From contig OX463845.1 of the NCBI GenBank assembly GCA_949825065.1, forward strand, positions 28,457,315 through 28,521,314: a DNA stretch of 64,000 nucleotides, written 5' to 3'. The DNA comes from Odontocerum albicorne (Eukaryota; Arthropoda; Insecta; Trichoptera; Odontoceridae). The stretch's first letter is position 1, and the number at the start of each line of letters is the position of its first letter. The notes under the pieces were generated by a model that was not told the origin of the DNA, searched no databases, and saw only the letters and a list, made by a program, of their open reading frames with translations. Position numbers and translations under genes: made by a program. Shown piece by piece: positions 34,704 to 45,135 of the stretch.

Positions 34704-35070
34704 CAAAATATAATAACGTATGTTAAGTACTAGAGTAATTTTTCATTTAATTTTATTTACATTGTTATGGTAGGGAATTGTTTGTGTAGGTTTTTTTACT
34801 AAACTCCTTTATTACCTTCTATAATATGTTACGTAAGATTCCAGCTATACTCAATAGCTGTTTAAAAATCAATATTTTTTTCTAACAGTTATTCTGAATA
34901 GATATTTGGAGTGATTGGCCCTAAAGTTTTGGATGGTCTAAAAAAAACTAACAGATATTTTAAATATATTACCGAAGTCTAGAATTTCTCTTGGAGCGAT
35001 TTCGATTACTAACCGGAAATAAATAAATGAATAAAAAAATTCGCATGGTAACTTTTCAACATCTCTGAAT
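34704..35070. other. AT-rich stretch, nothing recognised
   Basis: No supported feature. Confidence 0.4.
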
Positions 35071-35490
35071 TTATGATTTGACATATTTAATTTATTTAAA
35101 ATTGTAAAATTGTTTTCTTAATTCGGGTAATTCTGCAAAGAGGTTGAAAGAGAAATTTGTAAATGCCTCAGATCTGGAACATATGAACATAGATTATCCA
35201 GGACGGCTGGCAACAATTAATTTATTTAAAACTACAATTTGTCATTACAAGTTTTTTTAATTCGAATAATTCTGTATAGAGGTTGAAAGAACAAACTTGT
35301 AAATACCTCAGATCTGGAACATATGAATCAATACTATCCAGGACGGCTGGACATAAGTAGTTTATTTAAAACTATAATTTGTCATTACAGGTTTATTTAA
35401 TTCGAATAATTTTGTATAGAGGTTGAAAGAGCAAATTTTTATATACCTCATATCTGGAACATATGAATCAAGACTATCCAGGACGGCTGG
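35071..35490. repeat. 140-bp unit, three tandem copies
   Basis: GGACGGCTGG ends each unit at 35201-35210, 35341-35350 and 35481-35490. Each unit also contains TCTGGAACATATGAA, GAGGTTGAAAGA and a TTTATTTAAAACTA-like start. The first unit is the most diverged. Confidence 0.95.
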
Positions 35491-35639
35491 GTTTATCAGA
35501 TAGCCTTTGAGCTGGCAAAAAGTAAACATCCAATCACAAAGATCTTTTACTCTTTTGTTTTCTATAGCATATCATTCCAAGTAAAAGTAAATCAAGATAG
35601 AGTAAAATACAGTATTCATACTTTCTCGTGTAGAGACAG

Positions 35640-36935
35640 TGTAGACATATTTTCTGAACTCTAGTAAAGGGAGTAGGTACGTACCCCTGATGGTCTCATA
35701 TTATAGAACAGTATTCTTAATTAATCCAGACAAGAGAAATATACAATATTCTGAGGGTATACTCACGGGTGTCTGTGAAATACTTGGTGGTACGGATCGC
35801 AAACCTAAAGATCTGGTTCACTTTATCACAAGAAACATTGAATTTGTAAATGAAAAAAAAATAACACTTCTTTTTTCGCCCTAGATAGCTGTTGAACATT
35901 CATAAGATAAAATTTAATTTTAATTTAATTTAATTTCCGATTTAAGAAATAGTTAGCAAATAACAAAATTCAAATTTACGTAATTTTTGCACGAGCGAAT
36001 CATGATTTAATTTATCAAAGGCTTTTGGAAAACCAGTATGCATAATTTATTTGTATTTTGTTATCAAGTGATTACGTAACGATTTTTTTAAATTACTTTC
36101 TGTCAAGCGCTCAACTTGACGATAGCCAAAATTAAATACAGGGTCTTTCTAATTGAGCGGTTTTTTTAATAATTTTTTTTAACTCTTGAATAAAACACAC
36201 AATTTGCTTTGATTTCAAAAAACTTTTTATTGGTCATTAAAGTATAATGCGTGCCATTTAAACACAACAAACAATATCCGCCAAATGTCCATCTCTTGCA
36301 ACTCCACAGATGTCCAAACTTTTGTCAAATTTTTCGATGACATTTTGGCATAATTGCGATTCTAACCCACCAATAACGCGAATAATTTCGTTCTTCAGCT
36401 CAGGAATTGATTTAGGGTCATTCTTATATACCTGGCTTTTACGTAACCATAGAGAAAATAATCCAACGGTGTCAGATCACATGATCTTGGTGGCCAATTA
36501 ACATCACCGTTTCCGGAGATTACAATAGATATAATAATTCTCAATTTAAACGCGTTGTTATATTGTATACAACTCCATTTTTATAAATGTCATACATTAC
36601 ACTTCTCAAATGTCATAAGACCCAGGCAAGTTTGCGACGCCATCTGTGTTTTATCCAAGAATTAAAAAAACCGCTCAATTTGAAAGACCCTATATTATCG
36701 GTTCTGATCATTTTCACGAGCACAGAGAGGTGCTACTGGTTGATAATTTTTTACACATGATCTGTGCTTCGAATTGTAAATGGGCGATGTTTTCAAGGTT
36801 ATCCAAATATTTAGACAATGGAAGATAACGGTTTTTTAATATGTTTATGCAACCTTTCAGCACAAAGATCGGAACAAATCCTGATCCGAATCCGTGCGTA
36901 TTTTTCAATAGTCTGACATATTCGCTCACCTCATT
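35640..36935 (-). pseudogene. CR1/Jockey-like reverse transcriptase, split by a mariner insertion
   Basis: On the minus strand the remnant runs from high to low coordinates. 36935-36714 reads LLKNTHGFGSGFVPIFVLKG then CINILKNRYLPLSKYL (the PDG...LK.C......L region of the RT fingers). Then comes the mariner at 36139-36692, then about 36040-35990 HTGFPKAFDKLNHDSLVQKL (RT motif A), then 35890-35690 FAIRTTKYFTDTREYTLRIL followed by YISLVWIN*EYCSII (thumb, expected L.....P.LEY...IW). The three pieces are in the right order, so they are one element. Motif C and most of the palm are deleted. Stops and frameshifts abound. Confidence 0.75.
36139..36692 (-). mobile_element. Short Tc1/mariner-type element with transposase tail
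   Basis: Inverted ends CAGGGTCTTTCTAATTGAGC and its complement (AATTTGAAAGACCCTA) are bounded by TA at 36137-36138 and 36693-36694, the target duplication of this superfamily. Inside on the minus strand a frame reads NWPPRSCDLTPLDYFLYGYV then KSQVYKNDPKSIPELKNEI. This is the last catalytic-Asp region (PLDYF) and C-terminal part of a transposase. The N-terminal two thirds are deleted, so it is a 554-bp non-autonomous derivative. It is inserted in the RT pseudogene. Confidence 0.85.
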
Positions 36936-37270
36936 TTCATTACAATTATGAATGGAAATTCTGAAGCAACCATTTGATGATTATCGAAAAACCTTATTTG
37001 TACTCATATATGAGCTAATATTATCATAGACTGATTGAAGTAAACTGCAAATGAGTTAACCACTTCATGTTGAAGAACCATTCGCCCATTCCAAGTTATA
37101 GAGTAGATTATCCCATCATTTTTTCTCTTGGACTGAATGATTTGCCCAGTATTCACTGGAGTATGCACGTAACTCACGGTTCTTCATCGCACATATTTTA
37201 CTACCCTACTGGGATAAGTAAAAGTTTAACGCATGCGAATATTATTACCAGATGAATTATCCTTTTTTCA
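36936..37270. other. No gene recognised
   Basis: This may be further upstream sequence of the minus-strand retrotransposon, but no motif is visible. Confidence 0.3.
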
Positions 37271-37365
37271 GTTGAAAACCCTGTTTTTTTGGGTACTATC
37301 GAACATCGAACCCTTAATCCTCAACCGGACGTAAAAAATCTTACCAATTAGACCACATAAGCCAT
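37271..37365 (-). repeat. SINE family A, head fragment
   Basis: CATCGAACCCTTAATCC (B box inverted) and AATCTTACCAATTAGACCAC (A box inverted) are in family A order on the minus strand. Confidence 0.5.
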
Positions 37366-38861
37366 CTAAACAAATATATATTTATTACGTTATAAAATCG
37401 CACTTTTGCAAACAGAAAATTATCGATAGTTTATAAATAATAACAAATATTTTCCACAAGCAAAATCCACGAGAGAAGATGTTCTCGAGAAGGAGGAAAT
37501 CAGCGACATGTGGTTGAAATTCGATATCAATTGAAATATGATTGGACGAGGGGGTGTCCTCACCCTACAAACTTGCAGCGAATCAGAGACGCGTGAAATT
37601 CTATTAAAACTTTGGTACGAAAACACACTCCAAATGCCGGGTGCTTGTATATATGATGTTTTTCTTTTAATTGAATTTAGATCGGTAAATAGAATCAAAG
37701 AGTTTGTCCGCGTGTACTTGAAAATTAGTCAACTTTTTAAAACGCCACTAAAATAATTTTTAACAAAATTCATCATTTTTTGCCTTTAAATCTTTAAAAG
37801 TAAAACTACCCTTAATTCCACTTTTTCTGTTAATGTTACTAATGGTGTTAGTGAAGAGACACTCGCATACGTCTAGCCCGTGCGAGTAATGTTACTATAC
37901 GAACTCATTGAGCAGGCTTAGACTCGGATTCGATTCCTGGTGCTACTTTTTTTTTTCGTGTACTAAGCCACAGAGTTCATACTAGGAGAATTATTGTGTG
38001 ATTTCATAAAAATTGTATTGTGTGGTTTTGTAGGAGAGAAACATTGTGTAGTTTTGTAAATATTGCAATCAAATTATTTTTTTATAAAAGACTTGATAGT
38101 AAAATTGAAAAAAAAATCCAGTTCTTATGTATCTTTGATGTATGTGACATACACAGACGAGATGCATTTATGTTGAGAAATACGTAGATGTGAAATATGT
38201 AGGTGTTCAGATATTAAAGTATGCCGCTAAATTCTCTTAGCTTACACCAACAGAGAAACAACATGAAAATTATACTGTATGCATATTTGATCTATGCGCA
38301 CTGGTAACTTTAAAAAATATCAATTAGATTTACTTTGTTCAATATTGTAGTCAAGTACCGTAATATCTAGATTTTGAATTTCATAGTTAAATTTTTGCTG
38401 GATAGTTAATTTTTTAATGGATATTTGATAATTAGGCGTCGAAATGTTTACTTTTCTCTCAAACAATACCTTCAATTAAAGTTCTTAAATATTATTCTAA
38501 GTTATACACGTGTAAACATATCGTGAACCAGTTAATTAATTCAAGTTTACTTCTCCATCGCGAGATCGTGTGATGTACGAGTATGTACGAGTATGTAGTT
38601 ATAATTGAGTCTTCACACCTTGAAGTTCAGCTCACTCACGAATTCGGAAATTAATAAAATAAAACTTTTAGATGTTTTCCATTTAACACGCGTTTGTTTT
38701 TTTATATTTTCACTATTATTTAAAATATTAACACCATGAATAAATTTAAGAAGTTCTTATACCATTATGGTAAAATTTTTAGCAAAAAGTACTATAGTTT
38801 TTATCTAAGTCAAGAGTTTTTTTACTAACCCAAAATTATATTGTATATTGATAATATTTGC
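37366..38861. other. No gene seen; tRNA-like box at 37915-37955
   Basis: ACTCGGATTCGATTCCTGG followed by a T-run has a B-box look and may be a fourth SINE type. The open frames at 37420-37756 on both strands have no recognised domain. The rest is AT-rich. Confidence 0.35.
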
Positions 38862-39070
38862 AATTTGTTTTATCAAACACTGTTTATTCCACTTTATGTA
38901 ACGGTATAGCCCTACCGGTTTCAAAGTTTTCACCTCATCATCAGGGGAGCGCAAATAGGACCTTGAAATCGGTAAGTTATACTGTTACATGAAGTGGAAT
39001 AAACAGTGTTTGATAAATAAAATTACAATGTATTTAAACCTCCATAATGCTTAATACCTTAACTATAAAT
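38862..39070. repeat. Foldback element of the CCGGTTTCAAGGC family, copy 3
   Basis: The left arm is at 38862-38945 and a shorter right arm at about 38960-39024; the right arm has lost about 20 bases. The flank ATTTAAACCTCCATAATGCT matches copy 2. On the minus strand the left arm reads CCCTGATGATGAGG...TTTGAAACCGGTAGGGC. Confidence 0.85.
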
Positions 39071-39349
39071 AATAACACACATTTTGCTTCATGTACGTCT
39101 TTTTAAAAGGCTTTTCTTTATTTCCTCTTTCAGAATTCGATTAATTTGGTGGTGCCACATTTTCCTAGATCTGTTGAAACTTGACTTGCCTTTTCTACGT
39201 TGCCAAACCATCTTATTACACGTGTCTTCATTTTCAGCACTGCAAATGCATTTAAATCTACTACTTTGATGATAATTTTGGCTGGCTTGGCCATTATTAA
39301 TAATGTTTTGAGCCAAAACGATAATCTGAGCAGTGGAAATAAATATTGG
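39071..39349. other. No gene recognised
   Basis: Overlapping open frames on both strands (39084-39316) show no domain. Confidence 0.35.
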
Positions 39350-39516
39350 GTGTTAACATAAGTTGTGTCCGTTTTTTTCTAATTTAAAAATGAGCACCAA
39401 AAGTAAAACAAAATGATAAATGTTATACGTCATTCGAAAGAAAATTTTCTGCTTTACGAGATATTGTTTGCTTTTACGTTACAATGTATTATTTTATTTG
39501 ATTACAAGCCTTCAAA

Positions 39517-40010
39517 ATGGAATGTCAAGTAGACGAAAGTGAGCATTTTCGACACCTTCTTCTGTTCGCGTTCAATCGAGGGAATAAAGCTGCCAAAGCT
39601 GCTTGCAATATTTGCGAAGTGTACGGTGAAGATGCTATGAATGAAAGGACATCTCGTCGATAGTTTTTGCGTTTCAAAGAAGGTAATTTCGACCTGAAAG
39701 ACATGGAGCGTACCGGATGACCAGTGGACTTCGATGAGGACCGCTTAAACCATATTATTCATGAAGATCCCCTTCAAACCACCGTAGAATTGGCTGAGCA
39801 GATGAATTGTAGTCACATGACTGTATACCGCCATCTTAAATCAATGGGAAAATTCTAGAAGTTCGGCGCTTGGGTTCCACATGTTTTGAGTGAAAACAAC
39901 AAAAATCAACGTTCGACAATTTCTGCTGGTTTGCTCGCGCGTTATCGAGCTACGCATGGCAACAAGCAAAGGTTCCTTTACCGCATCATTACTGGTGATG
40001 AAAAATGGTT
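39517..40010 (+). pseudogene. Mariner transposase, N-terminal half (left arm)
   Basis: HTH residues corresponding to NRGNKAAKAACNICEVYGED and the downstream NFDLKDMERTG, DFDEDRLNHIIHEDPLQTTV and IITGDEKW are readable, with in-frame stops at places where the right arm has Trp or other codons (for example TAG where the right arm encodes W in RRWFLRF). It ends at the inversion junction before the second and third catalytic residues. Confidence 0.8.
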
Positions 40011-40293
40011 TGAAAATGGTAATGAAAAATATTTGAAGGGGATCTTCATGAATAATATGGTTTAAGCGGTCTTCATCGAAGTCCACTGGTCGTCCGGAAC
40101 GCTCCGTGTTTTTCAGATCGAAATTACCGTCTTTGAAACGCAAAAACCATCGACGAGCTATCCTCTCATTCATAGTATCTTCACCGTACACTTCGCAAAT
40201 ATCGCGAGCAGCTTTAGCAGTTTTATTCCTTCGATTGAACGCGAACAGAAGGAGGTGTCGAAAATGCTCACTTTCGTCTACTTGACATTCCAT
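39841..40293 (-). pseudogene. Mariner transposase, N-terminal half (right arm)
   Basis: A 150-codon open frame. Residues 1-80 are the paired-like HTH domain of mariner (FRHLLLFAFNRRNKTAKAAR, ICEVYGEDTMNERIARRWFL, RSGRPVDFDEDRL). From about residue 85 the frame runs through the junction into antisense of the left copy and is meaningless (IFFITIFKPFF...). The HTH half is intact, so it could in principle encode a DNA-binding fragment, but nothing shows that it is expressed. Confidence 0.75.
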
Positions 40294-40464
40294 TTTGAAG
40301 GCTTGTAATCAAATAAAATAATACATGTAACGTAAAAGCAAACACAATATCTTGTAGAGCAGAAAATTTTCTTTCGAATGACGTATTTACCATTTACCAT
40401 TTTGTTTTACTTTTGGTGCTCATTTTTAAATTAGAAAAAAAACGAACACAACTTATGTTAACAC

Positions 40465-41726
40465 GTAATAAATAGGTCTTAAATTTACTGTTTTGTTTTT
40501 AATTTAAAAAAAATAATTATTGTATTTTCATAAATAAATATTTATATTATGTCTTAAGTATAAACATTTTATATTTGATGGGCCTAAGATAATAAAGTTA
40601 ACTTTCCTTATTTCTGATGGCCATACTACTACGAGTATTATTTGCCTCCCCGAAAATGATTCTCTACCTCTGATGATCCATTACATTTTCTCACAAAAAC
40701 AGTCCTTCTCGTGAACTATTTCCAAGTCTCCTACATTTAAAAAAAATCATTAAGCAGTGTATATTAAAATTTTCATTTTATCCTTCAAGTTTTAATGTTT
40801 GTTCCAGCGGTCTCATTTTCGTGGGAATAGTGCATTTTTTGCTTTCTATTTTCCACAATCATGTTATTTGCCATTGTTCGTTTCAGACAAAAGACCATTT
40901 AACGAAAACGATAAGAAATCTTCATTGTCCTGCATCAAACATCAAGAAATATGATAATAACGAAATTTTCGCTAGTTCTAATAATTTTCGAAAGAAACAC
41001 ACGCAATTTCCCGTGCGAAATTTTCCAAAGACGCTTTTACTGATCAATCCTTGTCACAAAAACCGCCCAGGGCTCAATCAGGCGCGCTATAGAGACACTG
41101 AAATACCAGCCAGGGTGATACAATTCAATTTGGCTGAGCCCCAAACAGGCGGCTAATTGTGCCTGACAAGATGTAAGACGATCAAATAATTTTGTTTGAA
41201 AATTGATGCTTCTCAATCACTATTTGTGTTTTCGTAAAATGTTTAGTAAGAGTGAACTACTCGAAAGGCACTTTTTAGCTTATTTTTTAAAGCAACTATA
41301 TCGTAGCTTCAAAATTCACTGAATATATCCAGCATCATAGAAGGCCCTGTCAGTAAATATTGACGTATAAGCCTTGTTTGGTGCAATGTCTTGGTTCATC
41401 GCTCATCGAGATTGCAGATCTCAAGGTTCGACATCAAATTTGAAGTCAGGCGCTTTTCATATAAGGTCATGAGGAATAGTCTGAAAGATCATGAGGTACA
41501 CTTTGGAAATGGTTATCTCCTAGCACCTCGACCGATGAAGTTTATTCGTAAGTAGGGTCCTGTCCCTATACTTATGACATTAAACAATATAATAAGAAGT
41601 TGAATTGAAAAATCTCTGTAGCTGATGAAGCTACAAGTATTACACTAACAGCTACTTGGAGCCAAAGGTGAAGAGTTCGAGATTTGTTTGTTTATTGAAC
41701 ACTTCGATGTAAAAATAATCTGGCGG
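40465..41726. other. No repeat recognised; possible single-copy sequence
   Basis: An open frame at 40821-41156 (111 codons) has no domain. The block 41060-41165 is GC-richer and less decayed-looking than the surroundings. No motif allows a call. Confidence 0.35.
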
Positions 41727-41768
41727 GATTATTGCTAGAAGGTAAAATCTTCTAACGAACCGGATAAA
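41727..41768 (-). repeat. SINE family A, 3' fragment
   Basis: AATCTGGCGGGATTATTGCT and CTAACGAACCGGATAA match the tail half of family A inverted. Confidence 0.5.
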
Positions 41769-42779
41769 AGTAAATAAAGCAAGTTACATGGTCGTAAAAA
41801 ACATTCGAATTATTATTCATCTTTATGAAATTTATGAACACACACATAATAAAGTAAAAGTGAGATACATGCAATCAATCAAAGGAAAAGAAAGGGATGG
41901 GGGAGAGGAAAGAAAAATCAGGTTTTAAAGACGTTATATCACTGAATAGAAATTAAGGGATTTTCAGTTGTTTCTTAAAGCATGCAAAGGGCGGAGCGAG
42001 TGTAACATTGGTTTGTAATTGGTTCCAGAGTCTCACTGCATGGGTAGTAAAAGACGACGAGATCTCATCGGATCAAGGGGTGAATACTTTCCAGAGGAAA
42101 TTAGACTGCCTAGTGCTCTCCACAAGACTTGTGGACAAATAACTTAGTTATTACCGCTTAACCTATCGCTACACCCCAAGAAATAATTAAGGTTGCTATG
42201 CGAGTACAACGACAATATGATCTCATGTCCACGATGTTTTATACTCAACTGATTTAGTTCTGTGTGATAAAATGTGATCTGACCATATTTTCTGATGCTG
42301 AATATTTATCGCAAATAGACATTGTGAAGTCTTTGAAGTTTGTCAAGTTAATTTTAACTAACATCCGGACGATGTACGTCAGCATAGTCAAAAACTGCAA
42401 CGAATAGAGATTTCACAAACAACATATTAGTTTTTGTAAGTGAATATTTCTGTAACGCACTAAGGGAGTGAACGTGCAGAGTACCTATGATTTACATAGT
42501 AAGGTCCAGAAGTTTCCACTGTAAGGATATAATAAAGGTGATAGAATGTTACTTTTTTCAATTTTGTCACCTAGAAGATCAATACATTTTTAAGCACCAA
42601 AAATTAATCTTTGGTGCTTTTGGACTTCAGTTTTTAAATTTAAAAAAAAAACACTAGTAGCTACTTCGGAACTATAAGATGGATGATTCAATTCTTGGAA
42701 ACCACAGTGTTGAATGGCAGGTCTATTCATAACAGACCTGTGTACTGGGCACATTGTCATGCAATAATCTCACGCCTCG
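41769..42779. other. Likely retrotransposon-derived, no protein recognised
   Basis: The block 41880-42480 has the look of an untranslated or decayed LINE region (GGTTCCAGAGTCTCACTGCA, AGTAAAAGACGACGAGATCT), but no frame is readable. Confidence 0.3.
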
Positions 42780-43060
42780 TGATATACTTCCCCTTAGAGT
42801 TTTGCTTTGTGACATCCTTTAATGTGTACATTAATGACGCATAATACTCGCCAGTAATCGTCGTATTTCCCTCATTGAAGTCAAATTGTAGGATATCCTG
42901 ACAATCCCAAATTTTTATCATATTTTTTTTGAGATTGTATCACCTTGGCTTTTTTGAGCCGTTGTGATCTCAGAAGGCGCCACTTCATCGAGCCTCTTTT
43001 CAACAAAGGATCATGATACAAAACCATAGTTTCACCTTTGAGATAATTGACTGAATTATT
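42780..43060 (-). pseudogene. Mariner transposase fragment
   Basis: On the minus strand it reads VLYHDPLLKRGSMKWRLLRS, QRLKKAKVIQSQKKYDKN, and after a frameshift WDCQDILQFDFNEGNTTITG followed by EYYASLMYTLKD. This corresponds to the stretch between the first and second catalytic Asp in mariner (HHDPETK...PKKAK...K...WD..G...IDYL..G.TITG.YY). No terminal repeats were found; it is a decayed internal piece. Confidence 0.75.
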
Positions 43061-44529
43061 TATTTTTCTTTCCCATCGCAGAACATTAAAAATTAATTTA
43101 AACATTCAAAACCTAGTTTTCTTCGGACAACACTCAAGACTTTCGGCACCCATATTGCGCTTACTTTCTTCACGACAAGATGATCGTGCAGAAATTGAAG
43201 TATTATGGATTTAGTATTGTCCATACACGATATTTTCTTAATTATGCCCATATATCATATACCTTGTTCAGGCCGTAAACTTTTAAACCTAAGTGGTACT
43301 TTTTTATTAGATATTACCATTAAAAAGTTGTGTCCAATATGATATCTAGATTTTATTAAATTTCTTTCGTTCTTTTGTTTTTGTAAGGCAAGTCACTCGC
43401 AATAATATGGTTTCTGTTAATTAATAATTTTTAATTAAAAAAATCCCAGTAAAATCAACATTAATCAACCATTATCATTACAAAGGCCAATTATTTCTCT
43501 GCACAATCTGATTCAATGTGATCCTATTATATTTTCACTTTGTCGTTTCCACACACAACAACTTTCGTCTTGGATCGTTTTCGTTTCAAACACCCATCTC
43601 AAAACCTCCATTATGACAGGTTAGGGGGGATGCTCCTTCTCTCTCATACCCTAGGCCTAGGAATACATCAGCACGAGCACAGCTCGCAACCTCAGAATGT
43701 CCGCAGAGCAGGAAACACGATAAGTTAATTTGTCATTTGCTTACGGGAATCAACGAACAGCTCTTGTACATATTTGTCGGAACACCGACAATTAATTAAC
43801 CCTTATTTGAGTGCGCTATTTTGAAAACCCTGTTGCTTATTCGTAATAACAAATGGAAGTATAAAGCCTTTGATATAAGTGTATGAATACTATTTTTATG
43901 ATAAGATTTATTTTTATTTTTAATACTCTTTTATTCTCGAAAACTGAACTAGTTTTGAACCAGTGACTTTTCTGGAAATATTCTGCCCCTTAGGTTTAAT
44001 AAGGATCCATGACTTCTTCTTTGAGCTCACCATAAGATATCGTTGTCTAATATGATTCCTAGTTTTTCATTTAATTTTCAGTCAATTTTATTTAGTTTTT
44101 TGTTTTTATAAGCAAGTCATCCACAGTAAGATAACTTGATTTCAACAAAAGAATCAGCATTTTCCCCCACAGCGTTAACCGTGCACCCACCTTCTGGATT
44201 ATGGTTGTTGATTGTGTTACGTCATATGGTTGTTGATTGTGTAGCAATATTACGATATGTTTTTGATATACGAGTATTTCACACATTTATTTTCACATTC
44301 GCTTTATTTCATATAGATAATAGTTCTTTTAAAAAGAAACTTTTGTCGTACTAGTAGGGGTGTGATAATATTTCATAATATTTTTTTCGAAACGCCAAAA
44401 TAAAATGGATATAAAAAAAATTATTTTTCTTTTTTTGAAAACTTCAGTGAAAAGTCAGTAAAAAAATCATAATATAATAATTAATTTTTAAATTACATTA
44501 TTGCATTATACTAAGATTGCATAGATTGT
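43061..44529. other. No gene seen; two similar AT-rich blocks
   Basis: 43320-43430 and 44040-44140 look related (CCAATATGATATCTAGATTT vs CTAATATGATTCCTAGTTTT, then TTTTTGT..AAGCAAGTCA). TATGGTTGTTGATTGTGT is duplicated at 44202 and 44225. An open frame at 43540-43728 has no domain. Confidence 0.4.
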
Positions 44530-44578
44530 TATCTGGAGGGTTTATTGCCTCGTGGAAATCTCTTCCAAACAACCAGAT
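44530..44578 (-). repeat. SINE family A, 3' fragment
   Basis: GGGTTTATTGCCTCGTGGAA, ATCTCTTCCAAACAACCAGA is the inverted family A tail, ending 23 bp before a perfect hairpin. Confidence 0.55.
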
Positions 44579-44601
44579 AATAATATAAATGAAAGTGAAT
44601 C

Positions 44602-44732
44602 TTTAAGGCAGGTCAAGTCTGAATATCCAGAGGGAGGGATTTTAAATTGGAAACATATTAATAGCCCTCTGTTTAATATGTTTCCAATTTAAAATCCCTC
44701 CCTCTGGATATTCAGACTTGACCTGCCTTAAA
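44602..44732. repeat. Perfect inverted repeat, 60-bp arms, 11-bp loop
   Basis: 44602-44661 and 44673-44732 are exact reverse complements over all 60 positions as I read them. The arm begins TTTAAGGCAGGTCAAGTCTG and ends GGAAACATATTAA. The loop is TAGCCCTCTGT. No frame of interest. Confidence 0.95.
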
Positions 44733-45059
44733 TACTCCCTTTTATTTTTCCCCGCCCCATTCACCATTGTATCACATCTCTCCCCACTTCTCTTCCCCTA
44801 CCTTATCCCTCTTATATTATATTATTTACACTTGTGGAGGAAATATATTTTTTAACAATTTAGTTTATCTTCACCTGACGATGAAGACGGTGGTCTTCGA
44901 AGCCGGTTATAAACCAAAATAAACCTGTGATGAGCACAAAAATATAAAATAAGTTTTTTATTTACTTATTTTTCCTTTTACGTAAAACATGGCACCACAA
45001 ACTGAAACTATAGTCTTTTCGAAGATTCAAGAAATATTTTTATTGTTTACATGAAAAAT
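44733..45059. other. No gene seen; CCTGACGATG..GAAG motif at 44873
   Basis: CACCTGACGATGAAGACGG and TCTTCGAAGCCGGTT form a hairpin followed by GGTTATAAACC, the two-hairpin layout discussed under findings. Confidence 0.4.
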
Positions 45060-45135
45060 AAAATAGTCTTAGATCAATGTTGTAGTCTTAGATCGTAGTC
45101 TTAGATCAAACAAATAGTCTTAGATCAATATTCAA
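45060..45135. repeat. Short tandem repeat of TAGTCTTAGATCA
   Basis: Four copies of TAGTCTTAGATC with variable spacers between 45064 and 45127. Confidence 0.8.

Larger units (their letters stand above)
39350..40464. mobile_element. Inverted duplication of a mariner element (two 5' halves facing inward)
   Basis: Both ends carry GTGTTAACATAAGTTGTGT in inverted orientation. From the left a transposase frame starts at ATG 39517 and from the right at 40293. Both begin MECQVDESEHFRHLLLFAFN and read toward the centre. The left half continues through HMTVYRHLKSMGKF and YRIITGDEKWF (first catalytic Asp) to about 40010. The right half ends after EDRLNHIIHEDP. The arms (39350-39775 and 40047-40464) look above 90 percent alike by eye, with a ~270-bp centre. 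Neither half has the rest of the catalytic domain. Confidence 0.85.

Noticed and set aside
35071..35490. CRISPR-like array
   Set aside because: Units are 140 bp without a repeat/spacer alternation, and the DNA is eukaryotic in character.
38905..38950. Canonical hammerhead ribozyme on the minus strand
   Set aside because: CTGATGA and GAAA are present and two stems can form, but extra nucleotides lie next to both core strands and no good third stem was found. Kept only as a hammerhead-like hypothesis.
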